Below are positions 11,177 through 19,723 of a DNA stretch of 64,000 bases, in pieces. The notes below the pieces were generated by a model, which saw only the letters and a program-made list of their open reading frames with translations, searched no databases and was not told the DNA's origin. This stretch comes from Myroides guanonis (lineage in GTDB: Bacteria > Bacteroidota > Bacteroidia > Flavobacteriales > Flavobacteriaceae), in NCBI RefSeq assembly GCF_900114085.1, contig NZ_FORU01000006.1, forward strand, positions 62,001-126,000, given 5' to 3'. Positions within the stretch are counted from its first letter, which is position 1, and every line of letters starts with the position of its first letter. The translations under genes and the position numbers were made by a program.

Positions 11177-12112
11177 ATGAAAGTTACAATTATAGGAGCT
11201 GGTAATGTTGGTGCATCATGTGCTGATGCAATTTCTTACAGACAAATAGCTAATGAAATTGTTTTGTTAGATATAAAGGAGGGGTTTGCAGAGGGTAAAG
11301 CAATGGATATGATGCAATGTGCAACTCATACAGGTTTTAATTCTGTTATTAAAGGTGTAACGAATGATTATTCTCAAACTGCTAATAGTGATGTTGTGGT
11401 CGTAACATCAGGGATTCCTAGAAAACCTGGTATGACTCGTGAAGAGTTGATTGATGTAAATGCTAAGGTAGTACAGAGTGTAATGGAGCAGGCTTTAGAT
11501 CATTCTCCAGAGGCTGTATTTGTATTGGTTACAAATCCTTTGGATTCGATGGCTTATTGGGCTTTAAAGCTGACAGGTTTACCTAAAAATAGAATTATAG
11601 GAATGGGAGGTGCGTTGGATAGTGCTCGTTTTAGATATTTCTTGGCTCAAAAATTGCAAAAACCTATTAATGATATTGAAGGTATGGTTATTGGTGGACA
11701 TGGAGATACTACGATGATTCCATTAATTCGTTTTGCTACTTATGGGGGAATTCCAGTTGAGAAGTTCTTGAGTAAAGAAGAGCAGGATGAGGTAGTTGCT
11801 GCTACTATGGTAGGAGGAGCTACTTTAACGAAGCTTTTGGGTACTTCTGCTTGGTATGCTCCTGGTGCTTCAGTTGCTGCTGTAGTGGATAGTATTTTAA
11901 ATGATAGAAAACGCATTATTACTTGTTCTGTTTTGGTTGAAGGGGAGTACGGAGCAAATGATTTGTTTATTGGTGTGCCGTGTGTTTTGGGGAAAAATGG
12001 ATTAGAAGAAATTATAGATTTGAAGTTAAATAATATTGAGAATGAAAAGTTTCAGAAAAGTGTAGCTGCTGTTCATGAAATGAATCAAGGTTTAAGAAAG
12101 TTTTTAGATTAA
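11177..12112 (+). CDS. mdh: Malate dehydrogenase
   Basis: 311 residues of the LDH-like malate dehydrogenase type. The NAD-binding GAGNVG lies at residues 7-12, the substrate-binding loop is PRKPGMTREEL with its conserved arginines, then VTNPLDSMAY, and the catalytic histidine is in GGHGDTTM near residue 174. It oxidises L-malate to oxaloacetate with NAD+ in the TCA cycle in the cytoplasm. The arginine in the mobile loop (PRKPGM) favours malate over lactate. It lies alone between two terminators. Confidence 0.95.
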   Translation: MKVTIIGAGNVGASCADAISYRQIANEIVLLDIKEGFAEGKAMDMMQCATHTGFNSVIKGVTNDYSQTANSDVVVVTSGIPRKPGMTREELIDVNAKVVQSVMEQALDHSPEAVFVLVTNPLDSMAYWALKLTGLPKNRIIGMGGALDSARFRYFLAQKLQKPINDIEGMVIGGHGDTTMIPLIRFATYGGIPVEKFLSKEEQDEVVAATMVGGATLTKLLGTSAWYAPGASVAAVVDSILNDRKRIITCSVLVEGEYGANDLFIGVPCVLGKNGLEEIIDLKLNNIENEKFQKSVAAVHEMNQGLRKFLD

Positions 12113-12135
12113 TTTTAGATATTTCTATACATGAA

Positions 12136-12164
12136 AGAACGCCTTTTTTAGGTGTTTTTTTTTT
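12136..12164 (+). terminator. mdh terminator
   Basis: A six-base stem, AACGCC with GGTGTT (one G-U pair), followed by a run of T. Confidence 0.7.
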
Positions 12165-12182
12165 ATATTCTATTTAAATTAA

Positions 12183-12213
12183 TTGGTTAATCATTGTGTA
12201 TATCATATATTTG
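12183..12213 (+). promoter_or_regulatory. secDF promoter
   Basis: TTG at 12183-12185, a 20-base spacer, then TATATTTG at 12206-12213. The 14 bases from the -7 element onward (TATATTTGCTCGTT) are identical to those at the gyrB promoter. Confidence 0.7.
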
Positions 12214-12252
12214 CTCGTTTTAAAAAATTAAAAACATTAATTATTAGTAATA

Positions 12253-15228
12253 ATGCAGAATAAAGGACTCGTTAAATTTTTTGCAATAATTTTTGCATTG
12301 GTAAGTATTTACCAACTATCATTCACCTTTGTTACCAGTCATTACGAGAAGAAAGCTAAGGAATTTGCACAAGGCGATTCTGAAAAAGAATTGCTTTATC
12401 TTGATTCGATTGGTAATCAAACCGTTTTTCTTGGCGAAACCTTCAATGAAGTTAGAGCGAAGCAGATCAACAAAGGGCTTGATTTAGAAGGGGGTATTAA
12501 TGTTACCTTACAGATTTCAATTAAAGATATTTTAAAAAGCTTAGCAAACAATTCAAAAAATGCTGTTTTTAACAAAGCATTAGCCGAAGCTGAAAAAAAT
12601 AGAGAAGGAAATCAGACGTATTTGAACGCATTTTACGATGCTTTTGAAAAAGAATCAAAAGGAACTATTAAGTTAGCTTCTCCTGAGATTTTTGCAAATA
12701 GAAACTTATCAGAAGTTACTATTGAAATGAGTGATAGTAAAGTAAAATCTATCCTAAATCAACAAGTTAAAGAGTCAATTGAAAGTGCTTATAAAGTTCT
12801 TAGAGAGCGTATCGATAAATTTGGAGTAAGTCAACCGAATATTCAAATGGTTGGTGATTCTGGACGTATTTTGGTTGAATTACCTGGTGCGAAAGATGTT
12901 GATAGAATTAAAAACTTATTGCAGTCTACAGCACAATTAGAATTCTGGGAAACTTATAAAGTTGATGAGATTGGTAATTTCTTATTAGCAGCTAATCAAG
13001 CTTTAAAGAGTACTGAGAATGTAAAGACAGAAGAAGCTGTAAAAGATACTACTGCAGCTGCTCAAACAGACGTTGATAAATTGTTGACTGGTGTTTCTGC
13101 TGATACTACAAAAACTGCAGAGGTGAATCCTTTGTTAGATTTATTTGTAATGGGTGGACAACAAGGTAGTCCTATCTTAGGTTTCTTTAATGTTAAAGAC
13201 ACTGCTCAAGTAAATTCTTATCTTAAAAGAGCTGATATCCGTAATTTATTGCCAGCTGACCAAAAGTATGCTCGTTTTGCTTGGGGTAAACCAAGTAAAA
13301 AGACTCCTGATATGGTTGAGCTTTATGCTTTAAAAACAAACAGAGATGGTGTTCCTCCAATGAGTGGAAGTGTAATTACTGCTGCACAGGATGAATTTGA
13401 CCAATTCGGTAAGCCTACTGTGGCTATGACGATGAATTCAAAAGGAGCTAAAACTTGGGAAGAATTAACTGGTAAAGCATATACTGAAAACTCTAACATT
13501 GCTATAGTTTTAGATAATATTGTATATTCTGCTCCTGGTGTAACTACTGGTCCTATTTCTGGTGGTAGATCTGTTATTTCAGGTGACTTTACAGTTTCTG
13601 ATACAAAAGACTTAGCTAATATTTTGAAAGCTGGTAAACTTCCTGCTTCTGCTGATATAGTGCAATCTGAAATTGTTGGTCCTTCTTTAGGTCAACAAGC
13701 TATTGACGCTGGTATGCTTTCTGCTGTTGCTGGTTTAATCATCGTTGCATTATGGATGGTGTTTTATTACGGTAGAGCTGGATGGTATGCTAATATTGCT
13801 TTGTTATTAAACTTATTGTTCTTATTCGGTATTTTAGCTAGTTTGGGTGCTGTTTTAACACTTCCTGGTATAGCTGGTATCGTATTAACAATGGGTACAG
13901 CAGTTGATGCGAATATTCTTATTTACGAGAGGGCTAAAGAGTGTGTTCGTAAGGGTATGTCGTTGAGTGATTCTGTTAAGGCATCTTACGGATGGCACGG
14001 TGCTATGAGACCTATTGTGGATGCAAACGTTACACATATTTTAACTGGATTGATTTTATTCATGTTCGGTACTGGAGCTATTAAAGGTTTTGCTACTACT
14101 TTATTGATTGGTATTGTTACGTCGTTATTTACTTCTATTTTTATCGCTAGAATGTTTTTAGATAGAGATATTATTAAAGGTAAGGTTTTGGCTTTCTCTA
14201 CATCAATTACTAAAAATTGGTTTACAAACTTCAACTTCGATTTCTTGAAAATGAAAAAAGTTACATACTCTATATCTGCGTTAATCGTAATTGTGAGCTG
14301 TATTTCATTTGCTGTAAACGGATTGGATCAAGGTACTGATTTCGTGGGTGGACGTACGTTCCAAGTAAAATTCGACAAAGAGGTTAATGCTACTCAGATT
14401 TCTGATGAGTTAGGTGAGATCTTTGGTGTTAACGTTGAAGCGAAAGTTTTTGGTAATAAAAACCAATTAAAAATTACTACTAAATATAAAGTAGAAGAAG
14501 AAGGTGCTGCGGTTGATCAAGAAGTAAATGAATTATTGTATAAAGGGTTGAAACCGCATTTAGGAGCTCAAACTTATGAAGAGTTTGTAAATGCAACTGA
14601 AGGAAAAGACACTGGAATTATTCAAGCTTCTAAGATTGGACCAAGTGTTGCTAAGGATGTTAAGACTAATGCATATTGGGCTGTTATCGGTTCTATGGCT
14701 TTAATCTTTATTTATTTAGTTATCTCTTTTAGAAAATGGCAGTACTCTTTAGGGGCTATCGTTTCTGTTGCGCATGATGTTATCTTTGTTTTAGGTTTGT
14801 ATTCATTGCTTTACAAATTCATGCCTTTCCACATGGAAATTGATCAACATTTTATTGCTGCGATTTTAACTGTTATTGGTTATTCTATGAATGATACGGT
14901 TATTGTATTTGATAGGGTACGTGAGTTTATTCTTGGTAAAACAAAAGGTGATTTTAATCAAATCGTTAATGATTCGGTTAATACTACTTTATCAAGAACA
15001 ATCAATACTTCTCTTACTTTAATTATGGTATTGTTGATTATGTTCATCTTTGGTGGGGATTCAATTAGAGGATTTATCTTTGCTATGTTAGTGGGAGTTG
15101 TTGTTGGAACATATTCTTCACTATTCTTAGCTACTCCGGTATTAGTAGATACTATGCCTAGAAAAGATAAAGAAGAAATTGAAAGACGTCACTTAGAGGA
15201 TGATGAAGAGAATGAAGTTATAGCGTAA
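12253..15228 (+). CDS. secDF: Fused protein-export subunits SecD-SecF
   Basis: 991 residues combining SecD and SecF in one polypeptide. SecD half: N-terminal membrane span, the D1 motif KGLDLEGGINVTL, a large periplasmic P1 domain carrying an Ala/Thr/Asp-rich insertion around 255-285, and the membrane motif TAVDANILIYERAKE. SecF half starts near residue 665 with its own span and GTDFVGGRTFQVKF, ending with GYSMNDTVIVFDRVRE. SecDF uses the proton motive force to help pull preproteins through SecYEG. Twelve spans are expected. The fusion is normal for Bacteroidota. It is monocistronic, with a promoter and terminator of its own. Confidence 0.95.
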   Translation: MQNKGLVKFFAIIFALVSIYQLSFTFVTSHYEKKAKEFAQGDSEKELLYLDSIGNQTVFLGETFNEVRAKQINKGLDLEGGINVTLQISIKDILKSLANNSKNAVFNKALAEAEKNREGNQTYLNAFYDAFEKESKGTIKLASPEIFANRNLSEVTIEMSDSKVKSILNQQVKESIESAYKVLRERIDKFGVSQPNIQMVGDSGRILVELPGAKDVDRIKNLLQSTAQLEFWETYKVDEIGNFLLAANQALKSTENVKTEEAVKDTTAAAQTDVDKLLTGVSADTTKTAEVNPLLDLFVMGGQQGSPILGFFNVKDTAQVNSYLKRADIRNLLPADQKYARFAWGKPSKKTPDMVELYALKTNRDGVPPMSGSVITAAQDEFDQFGKPTVAMTMNSKGAKTWEELTGKAYTENSNIAIVLDNIVYSAPGVTTGPISGGRSVISGDFTVSDTKDLANILKAGKLPASADIVQSEIVGPSLGQQAIDAGMLSAVAGLIIVALWMVFYYGRAGWYANIALLLNLLFLFGILASLGAVLTLPGIAGIVLTMGTAVDANILIYERAKECVRKGMSLSDSVKASYGWHGAMRPIVDANVTHILTGLILFMFGTGAIKGFATTLLIGIVTSLFTSIFIARMFLDRDIIKGKVLAFSTSITKNWFTNFNFDFLKMKKVTYSISALIVIVSCISFAVNGLDQGTDFVGGRTFQVKFDKEVNATQISDELGEIFGVNVEAKVFGNKNQLKITTKYKVEEEGAAVDQEVNELLYKGLKPHLGAQTYEEFVNATEGKDTGIIQASKIGPSVAKDVKTNAYWAVIGSMALIFIYLVISFRKWQYSLGAIVSVAHDVIFVLGLYSLLYKFMPFHMEIDQHFIAAILTVIGYSMNDTVIVFDRVREFILGKTKGDFNQIVNDSVNTTLSRTINTSLTLIMVLLIMFIFGGDSIRGFIFAMLVGVVVGTYSSLFLATPVLVDTMPRKDKEEIERRHLEDDEENEVIA

Positions 15229-15247
15229 GCTGTTTATATATAATGCT

Positions 15248-15284
15248 AAAAAGGCGTTCTATCTGGTATAGAGCGCCTTTTTTG
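15248..15284 (+). terminator. secDF terminator
   Basis: The stem AAAGGCGTTCTAT (15250-15262) pairs with ATAGAGCGCCTTT (15268-15280) with one G-U pair, followed by a T run. Confidence 0.85.
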
Positions 15285-15530
15285 TTTAAAGTGTATTGAA
15301 GTATTCTTTTGATAGTCTGGGGTTTTATTAGGTAGAGATGTTTGTATATAATTGTTAAACATCAATGTCAAGGCTATCAATTGTATTTTTAGGGTATAGT
15401 AAGAGAGGAGATATATGTTTGTTATTCTTTGTTGTTTTTTTGCGTATCCGACTTTGAATGATAACTTCTTCGTGTTTTTAGACTACAGTATGAAAACAAT
15501 GTATTTAGTTATTGTTCATTTTGTATATAA

Positions 15531-15568
15531 AGTAAAAGCCCTTTTGAATGTTCAAAAGGGCTTTTATT
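15531..15568. terminator. Strong hairpin terminator downstream of terC
   Basis: A perfect 15-base inverted repeat, 15534-15548 with 15551-15565, with a GC core of AGCCC/GGGCT. The flanking A and T runs allow use from either side. It serves the reverse-strand terC unit. Confidence 0.85.
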
Positions 15569-15587
15569 CTTAAATGTATAAGTTCTG

Positions 15588-16367
15588 TTATTGTCTTTTT
15601 CTGATTTTCATGTTTATGAATTCTACTATTAACGAGAACAGGATGGCAAAGTATAAATAACCTTTTGGAACCGCTCCAATCTCTTGTCCTGCTAATACTG
15701 CATTGGAAAGGTGCATACTTTCAGTGGTTAACATGAATCCAATTAATATTAAGAACGACAGTGCTAGAATTTGTATTGAAGGATTTTTGTTTACAAAATT
15801 CCCTACTGGTATTGCAAACAACATCATGATTAGTACAGAGATAATTACTGCTGCTATCATTATGTATAAAGCACCTTCCAGTCCATTTGTCATTCCGACT
15901 GCTGTTAAAATACTATCTATAGAAAAAATGATGTCAATCATAAGTATCTGAAACAATATATTTCCAAAGGATTTATAAGCAATCTTTTTTGAGTTTGGTG
16001 CTTGTTCTTCTATATGGCCTACATGGGCTACTTTTTCATGTATCTCTTTTGTAGACTTGTAGATTAGAAAAATCCCTCCTACTAAGAGAATCATCGATTG
16101 TCCATTAAAGTCGGCGCTAAACCACTTCCAATCAATGCTAAACCAAGTGTTTTTCATGGCGATTAGCCAAGTTACTCCAAATAATAATGCGATACGCATA
16201 AACATAGCTAAGAGCAATCCTATCTTAGTAGCTCTTTTCCGCTTCTCTTCTGGAAGTTTTCCTGTTACAATGGATATAAAAATGACGTTGTCAATTCCCA
16301 ATACGATTTCTAAAAACGTTAGGGTTAAAAATGCTACAATAGCATCTGCAGTTAGGAATACTTCCAT
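15588..16367 (-). CDS. TerC-family integral membrane protein
   Basis: 259 residues from the chosen start, with about seven membrane spans. It has both TerC hallmark motifs with membrane aspartates: FLEIVLGIDNVIF near the N terminus and MIDIIFSIDSILTAVG in the middle. The family is implicated in tellurite resistance and in metal (Mn/Ca) efflux or metalation of exported proteins. The ATG nine bases upstream (16376) is also possible, but MEVFLTADAIV is the usual family start. It is the last gene of the reverse-strand murQ-DUF6095-lipoprotein-terC run and ends at a strong hairpin. Confidence 0.88.
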   Translation of the reverse strand: MEVFLTADAIVAFLTLTFLEIVLGIDNVIFISIVTGKLPEEKRKRATKIGLLLAMFMRIALLFGVTWLIAMKNTWFSIDWKWFSADFNGQSMILLVGGIFLIYKSTKEIHEKVAHVGHIEEQAPNSKKIAYKSFGNILFQILMIDIIFSIDSILTAVGMTNGLEGALYIMIAAVIISVLIMMLFAIPVGNFVNKNPSIQILALSFLILIGFMLTTESMHLSNAVLAGQEIGAVPKGYLYFAILFSLIVEFINMKIRKRQ

Positions 16368-16383
16368 ATAGTTCAATGTTTGA

Positions 16384-16764
16384 TTATTCGGATATTTTCT
16401 CGATTACACCTCGTTCTCGTCTGCTGTCTCCTACTAAACCATACTCAAACGTATAGGTGTTATCTTTTGTTGTTAGGATACGCATATTTACGGCTTTTTC
16501 TTCTGCCATGTTTTTCGGGTGTAGTTTTTTTAATATATATTCACAATCATTTACCCAACGAATACTTGATGTGTCAACTTTTCCTTCGTATGTTTCAATT
16601 TCGATGTCATCCATGCGTGTGAAAGTGGAAGTTTTGATCTCTCCGTCTATCTCAATTTCAAATTTAAATGTTCCAGTTTTAAAATCAGCACAGTTTCTCT
16701 CCTGTTGATAGCATGATGTTAAAAATGGAATTAATGTAGCGAAGTAGAAAATACGTTTTATCAT
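16384..16764 (-). CDS. Small lipoprotein of a conserved flavobacterial family
   Basis: 126 residues. The N-terminal signal with lipobox LTSC gives Cys at residue 18, so it is a lipoprotein. The mature part has conserved-looking features NCADFKTGTFKF, SSIRWVNDCEYILKKLHPKN and a basic C terminus, and is probably a small beta-rich domain. I recognise the family as a flavobacterial one that is sometimes mislabelled DNA topoisomerase IV, and nothing in this sequence resembles a topoisomerase. The function is unknown. It sits 12 bases after the DUF6095 gene and just before terC, so it is very likely co-transcribed with both. Confidence 0.75.
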   Translation of the reverse strand: MIKRIFYFATLIPFLTSCYQQERNCADFKTGTFKFEIEIDGEIKTSTFTRMDDIEIETYEGKVDTSSIRWVNDCEYILKKLHPKNMAEEKAVNMRILTTKDNTYTFEYGLVGDSRRERGVIEKISE

Positions 16765-16776
16765 TTTTGTTTTTTG

Positions 16777-17001
16777 TTATTTACCGAATAGTGATTTCAT
16801 TATAGTTTGGATTCCTCTGAAAAATAAAAACATGGATGTTATACAACATAGTATGCCCAATCCGAGCACTGCGTAGTATAAAGGATGATTTTGATTTTTG
16901 AAAGAACTATAAATAATAATAGGACCTGCGAACATTAATGGGAGTGCAATAGCTAAGTATTTTACTCCATTAAATAATATGTTTCTATTAGTTTTTTGCA
17001 T
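16777..17001 (-). CDS. DUF6095-family small membrane protein
   Basis: 74 residues with two membrane spans (about 14-32 and 41-62) separated by the loop SSFKNQNHPLYY, which is the recognisable DUF6095 feature, and ending GIQTIMKSLFGK. The function is unknown. Its start overlaps the murQ stop by 14 bases, so translation is probably coupled. It is the second gene in the murQ-DUF6095-lipoprotein-terC unit. Confidence 0.75.
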   Translation of the reverse strand: MQKTNRNILFNGVKYLAIALPLMFAGPIIIYSSFKNQNHPLYYAVLGLGILCCITSMFLFFRGIQTIMKSLFGK

Positions 17002-17821
17002 TATTATTGTTTTTATAGTGTTCTATTGCTTTGCGAACTTGTTTGTGTTCTAATAGTAGGTTGTTTGCTTCTTCTATACTGATTTGTAGTTCATCCATAA
17101 GCATTTGAGCACCGCGTTGTATTAGTTTTGTGTTAGTCATCTTCATGTCTACCATGCGATTGCCTTTTATTCTACCTAGTTGTATCATGCTGGCAGTGGT
17201 AATCATATTGAGAACAAGCTTTTGAGCAGTTCCTGCTTTCATGCGGGAACTTCCTGTAATAAACTCCGGGCCTACTATTAATTCTATTGGGAAATTAGCC
17301 GTTTGGCTTAAAGGACTGTTTGGATTACAGCTAATGCTTGCCGTTTGGATTCCATTTTCTACGCATTTTTTTAATGCATTAACTACATAAGGAGTTGTTC
17401 CTGAAGCGGCAATTCCAATTACAATGTCTGAGACTCCTATTTGATATTCTAATAAATCTAGCCAACCTTGTTCTGTGTTGTCTTCTGCGTTTTCAACTGC
17501 ATTCCTAATAGCGGTGTCTCCACCTGCTATTATTCCGATTACCATATTTGAATCAACACCAAATGTAGGTGGACATTCAGATGCATCTAAAATGCCTAGA
17601 CGACCAGAGGTACCTGCTCCTATATAGAATAATCTACCTCCTTTTTTTAGTCTTTCAACTACTTTCTTAACTACTTCTTCAATTTGAGGAAGGGCTTTTT
17701 CAACGGCTAAAGGCACAGTTTTGTCTTCTTGATTAATAGAAGTTAAAACTGTCTCTAAAGACATTTTTTCTAAATCATTGTAATTTGATGCCTGCTCCGT
17801 AATCTTTATAAAACTGGACAT
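16988..17821 (-). CDS. murQ: N-acetylmuramic acid 6-phosphate etherase
   Basis: 277 residues, an SIS-fold enzyme. Signature segments are GAGTSGRLGILDASECPPTFG (phosphosugar binding and the catalytic glutamate), AGGDTAIRNAVENAEDN and GSSRMKAGTAQKL. It cleaves the D-lactyl ether of MurNAc-6-phosphate to give GlcNAc-6-phosphate during recycling of peptidoglycan sugars. The C-terminal helical region is present, so the enzyme looks complete. ATG codons exist at 17830 and 17821. The latter gives the usual family start MSSFIKITEQ and a better leader behind the -7 element at 17844-17851. No MurNAc kinase is adjacent. Confidence 0.92.
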   Translation of the reverse strand: MSSFIKITEQASNYNDLEKMSLETVLTSINQEDKTVPLAVEKALPQIEEVVKKVVERLKKGGRLFYIGAGTSGRLGILDASECPPTFGVDSNMVIGIIAGGDTAIRNAVENAEDNTEQGWLDLLEYQIGVSDIVIGIAASGTTPYVVNALKKCVENGIQTASISCNPNSPLSQTANFPIELIVGPEFITGSSRMKAGTAQKLVLNMITTASMIQLGRIKGNRMVDMKMTNTKLIQRGAQMLMDELQISIEEANNLLLEHKQVRKAIEHYKNNNNAKN

Positions 17822-17843
17822 GTAGTTCATTTAGGATTTCAAA

Positions 17844-17851
17844 CAAATTTA
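17844..17851 (-). promoter_or_regulatory. murQ promoter -7 element
   Basis: On the reverse strand, TAAATTTG matches TAnnTTTG, 22 bases upstream of the murQ ATG. Confidence 0.5.
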
Positions 17852-17919
17852 CATCTTTTTCTGCTATTCAGAAATATTCTTTTTTTAGAAAAAAATGTAT
17901 GTCGTATAGAAGAAAGCAG

Positions 17920-17927
17920 TACTTTTG
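17920..17927 (+). promoter_or_regulatory. rnpB promoter -7 element
   Basis: TACTTTTG matches TAnnTTTG and places the transcription start at about the first base of the RNase P RNA. No clear TTG is seen at -33. Confidence 0.6.
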
Positions 17928-17930
17928 TGG

Positions 17931-18240
17931 CAAGCAGACTGCCTTATCGCTAGTTCAGTTTTGAATTAGAGGAAAGTCCGGACACCAAAGAGTAGCATAG
18001 TGGGTAACGCCCATCCGTGGTTCGCCATGAGGACAAGTGCAACAGAAAGTATGTACAGGTAATGCTGTAGTGAAACCAGGTAAACTCTATGCGGTGAAAT
18101 GTCATGTATATTTAGCGTTTGAGGGCTACTCGCTCGATGCTTTAGGGGTAGGCAGATTGAGCCATCGAGTAATTGATGGCCTAGATAAATGATAAGGGTG
18201 TTCTTCGGAACATACAGAATCCGGCTTATAAGTCTGCTTT
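17931..18240 (+). ncRNA. rnpB: RNase P RNA (bacterial type A)
   Basis: The RNA component of RNase P, which matures tRNA 5' ends. The 5' strand AAGCAGACT pairs with 3' AGTCTGCTT to form P1. The conserved core GAGGAAAGTCCGGACACC (CR I, from about 17970) and, near the 3' end, the ACAGAATCCGGCTTATA segment (CR V, about 18214-18231) are both present, as is AACAGAAAG (about 18041-18049). Its length of about 310 bases is normal for a somewhat compact type A RNA. The 3' T run directly overlaps the stop codon of the convergent rsmD gene. Confidence 0.95.
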
Positions 18241-18241
18241 T

Positions 18242-18823
18242 TTATTCTTCTTCACCAATTGATTCTTCTTCTTGTTCTTCTTCGTTGTTGAATTCAAAGA
18301 AAGAAAAGACAGATCCACCATAACTCTTTTCGAATGAAAAGTTTGTTAGGTGATGTAATTTGGTGAATTTAGAGTGTTCTAAAATGAACATTCCTTCTTC
18401 ATCTAATAGATTTCTTTCAAAAATTATTCTTACAATTTCTTCGAATTGTTCTAAAGTAAAATCATACGGAGGATCCGCAAATATGATGTCATAGGATGTT
18501 TGATGTTTTTCCAAAAACGCAATAACATCTGATTTATAGGCATTAATTTCTAAATCAAATTCTTTTGCGGTTTTTTTGATGTAGTTAACACATCCCATGT
18601 CTCCATCTACACTGTTTATTAGAGTTGCACCTCGTGAACCAAATTCATAACTCACACTTCCAGTTCCTGCGAATAAATCTAGTACTTGGAGTTCGTTTAG
18701 GTTAAAGTGATTGTTTAATATATTAAACAATGCTTCTTTGCACATGTCCGAAGTTGGTCGTACTGGTAATTTTTTAGGTGGATTGAGTCTTCTTCCTTTT
18801 AATTTTCCTGAAATGATTCTCAT
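18242..18823 (-). CDS. rsmD: 16S rRNA (guanine-966-N2)-methyltransferase
   Basis: 193 residues of the RsmD family. It starts MRIISGKLKGRRLNPP, followed by RPTSDMCKEALFNIL. The SAM-binding motif is VLDLFAGTGSVSYEFGSRG (about 46-64) and the catalytic N-methyltransferase motif is DPPY (about 116-119). It methylates G966 of 16S rRNA. The C terminus carries an acidic Glu-rich tail (EEEQEEESIGEEE). The start overlaps the DUF3822 stop by four bases. The stop lies in the T run of rnpB, so transcripts ending here are antisense to the rnpB 3' end. Confidence 0.93.
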   Translation of the reverse strand: MRIISGKLKGRRLNPPKKLPVRPTSDMCKEALFNILNNHFNLNELQVLDLFAGTGSVSYEFGSRGATLINSVDGDMGCVNYIKKTAKEFDLEINAYKSDVIAFLEKHQTSYDIIFADPPYDFTLEQFEEIVRIIFERNLLDEEGMFILEHSKFTKLHHLTNFSFEKSYGGSVFSFFEFNNEEEQEEESIGEEE

Positions 18824-19623
18824 ATATTTAGTAAGATAAAATGTTCTTTTTTGGCGTTTTCAGATTCTATATTATTAGAAAGAAACGCTTTTGATTCTTT
18901 AATTTCAATATTTCTGATGTATTCATAGGCAATCTTGAAACGATTGTCGCTTTTATTGATTGTTCCAAACAGAATTAGTTGATGTTCATCTGGGTTTAAT
19001 TGTAATTGTTCGTAGGTGAACAATAAATAGTAGATGAAGTCTTCAGGTGTTTGATATGAATATGTATTGAATAATTGTAGTTTGGAGTTTTTTGCTACAA
19101 CTATTTCAAAATGGTTATCTTGAATGTGTGTATAAACTCTTGTTGTTGACTGGTTCTTATTGAAATCTAATACTTGATTTATTAAAGGGGTATGAAGGTG
19201 ATGGTAATGAAATGCGCCGAATTTGTCTATTAGGAAATTGTTTATATTCATAAATGGGACGTAAACATTGTTCATTTCAAAACTGTCTAAATTGTCAAAT
19301 GAAAAAAAGTCTGTTGAAAACACTTTTGTAGTAAATTGTAAATAGGTGCCTAAGGCATTTTCATCGAAAATAGCTTGGGGTACGAATGTGTTCAGTCGGC
19401 TGTCATGAAAAACTAGAATATCGTCATAACTCTGCCTTAGCTCTTCATATTTGCTAAAAACTTCTTCTAACTGTTGCTCTATTGCTTCTTGGTTTGATAG
19501 CTTTATTTGTTGATATGAGGTAATTTCATTAGATAGCTGACTTTTAACTAAAAAAGTAAATTGACTAAGTGAAACTTGAATTAATAATTGTGTGTAGTTT
19601 TTTGAAGTAATCATATTTTTCAA
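18820..19623 (-). CDS. DUF3822-family protein
   Basis: 267 residues, soluble, no signal peptide. The pattern LLIQVSLSQFTFLVK near the start, VPFMNINNFLIDKFGAFHYHHLHTPL mid-protein and FNTYSYQTPEDFIYYLLFTYEQL toward the end are those of DUF3822, which has an actin-like (ASKHA/PilM-like) fold and is usually encoded directly before rsmD in Bacteroidota. Here too it overlaps rsmD by four bases. The biochemical role is unknown. An ATG at 19614 is an alternative start. A reverse-strand -7 element TAGATTTG lies at 19639-19646. Confidence 0.8.
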   Translation of the reverse strand: MKNMITSKNYTQLLIQVSLSQFTFLVKSQLSNEITSYQQIKLSNQEAIEQQLEEVFSKYEELRQSYDDILVFHDSRLNTFVPQAIFDENALGTYLQFTTKVFSTDFFSFDNLDSFEMNNVYVPFMNINNFLIDKFGAFHYHHLHTPLINQVLDFNKNQSTTRVYTHIQDNHFEIVVAKNSKLQLFNTYSYQTPEDFIYYLLFTYEQLQLNPDEHQLILFGTINKSDNRFKIAYEYIRNIEIKESKAFLSNNIESENAKKEHFILLNI

Positions 19624-19689
19624 AACATATCAGTTATGCAAATCTACATATTTTAGATGAGAAATGGACGGCTCCATTGAAAAGCTTAG

Positions 19690-19697
19690 TATCTTTG
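19690..19697 (+). promoter_or_regulatory. Promoter -7 element of the helicase gene
   Basis: TATCTTTG matches TAnnTTTG, 26 bases before the helicase ATG. Confidence 0.5.
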
Positions 19698-19723
19698 GAC
19701 TGTATGTTAATAAGGATATTTAA

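Larger units (their letters stand above)
15229..15587. other. 359-base gap between secDF and terC
   Basis: Holds the secDF terminator on the left and the terC hairpin on the right. Between them I see no credible gene. A 52-codon forward frame (15415-15573) runs through the terC terminator and was rejected. Confidence 0.6.

Noticed and set aside
15415..15573. Small forward ORF of 52 codons with a GGAGATATATG start
   Set aside because: It reads through the terC terminator hairpin and shows no protein-like composition.
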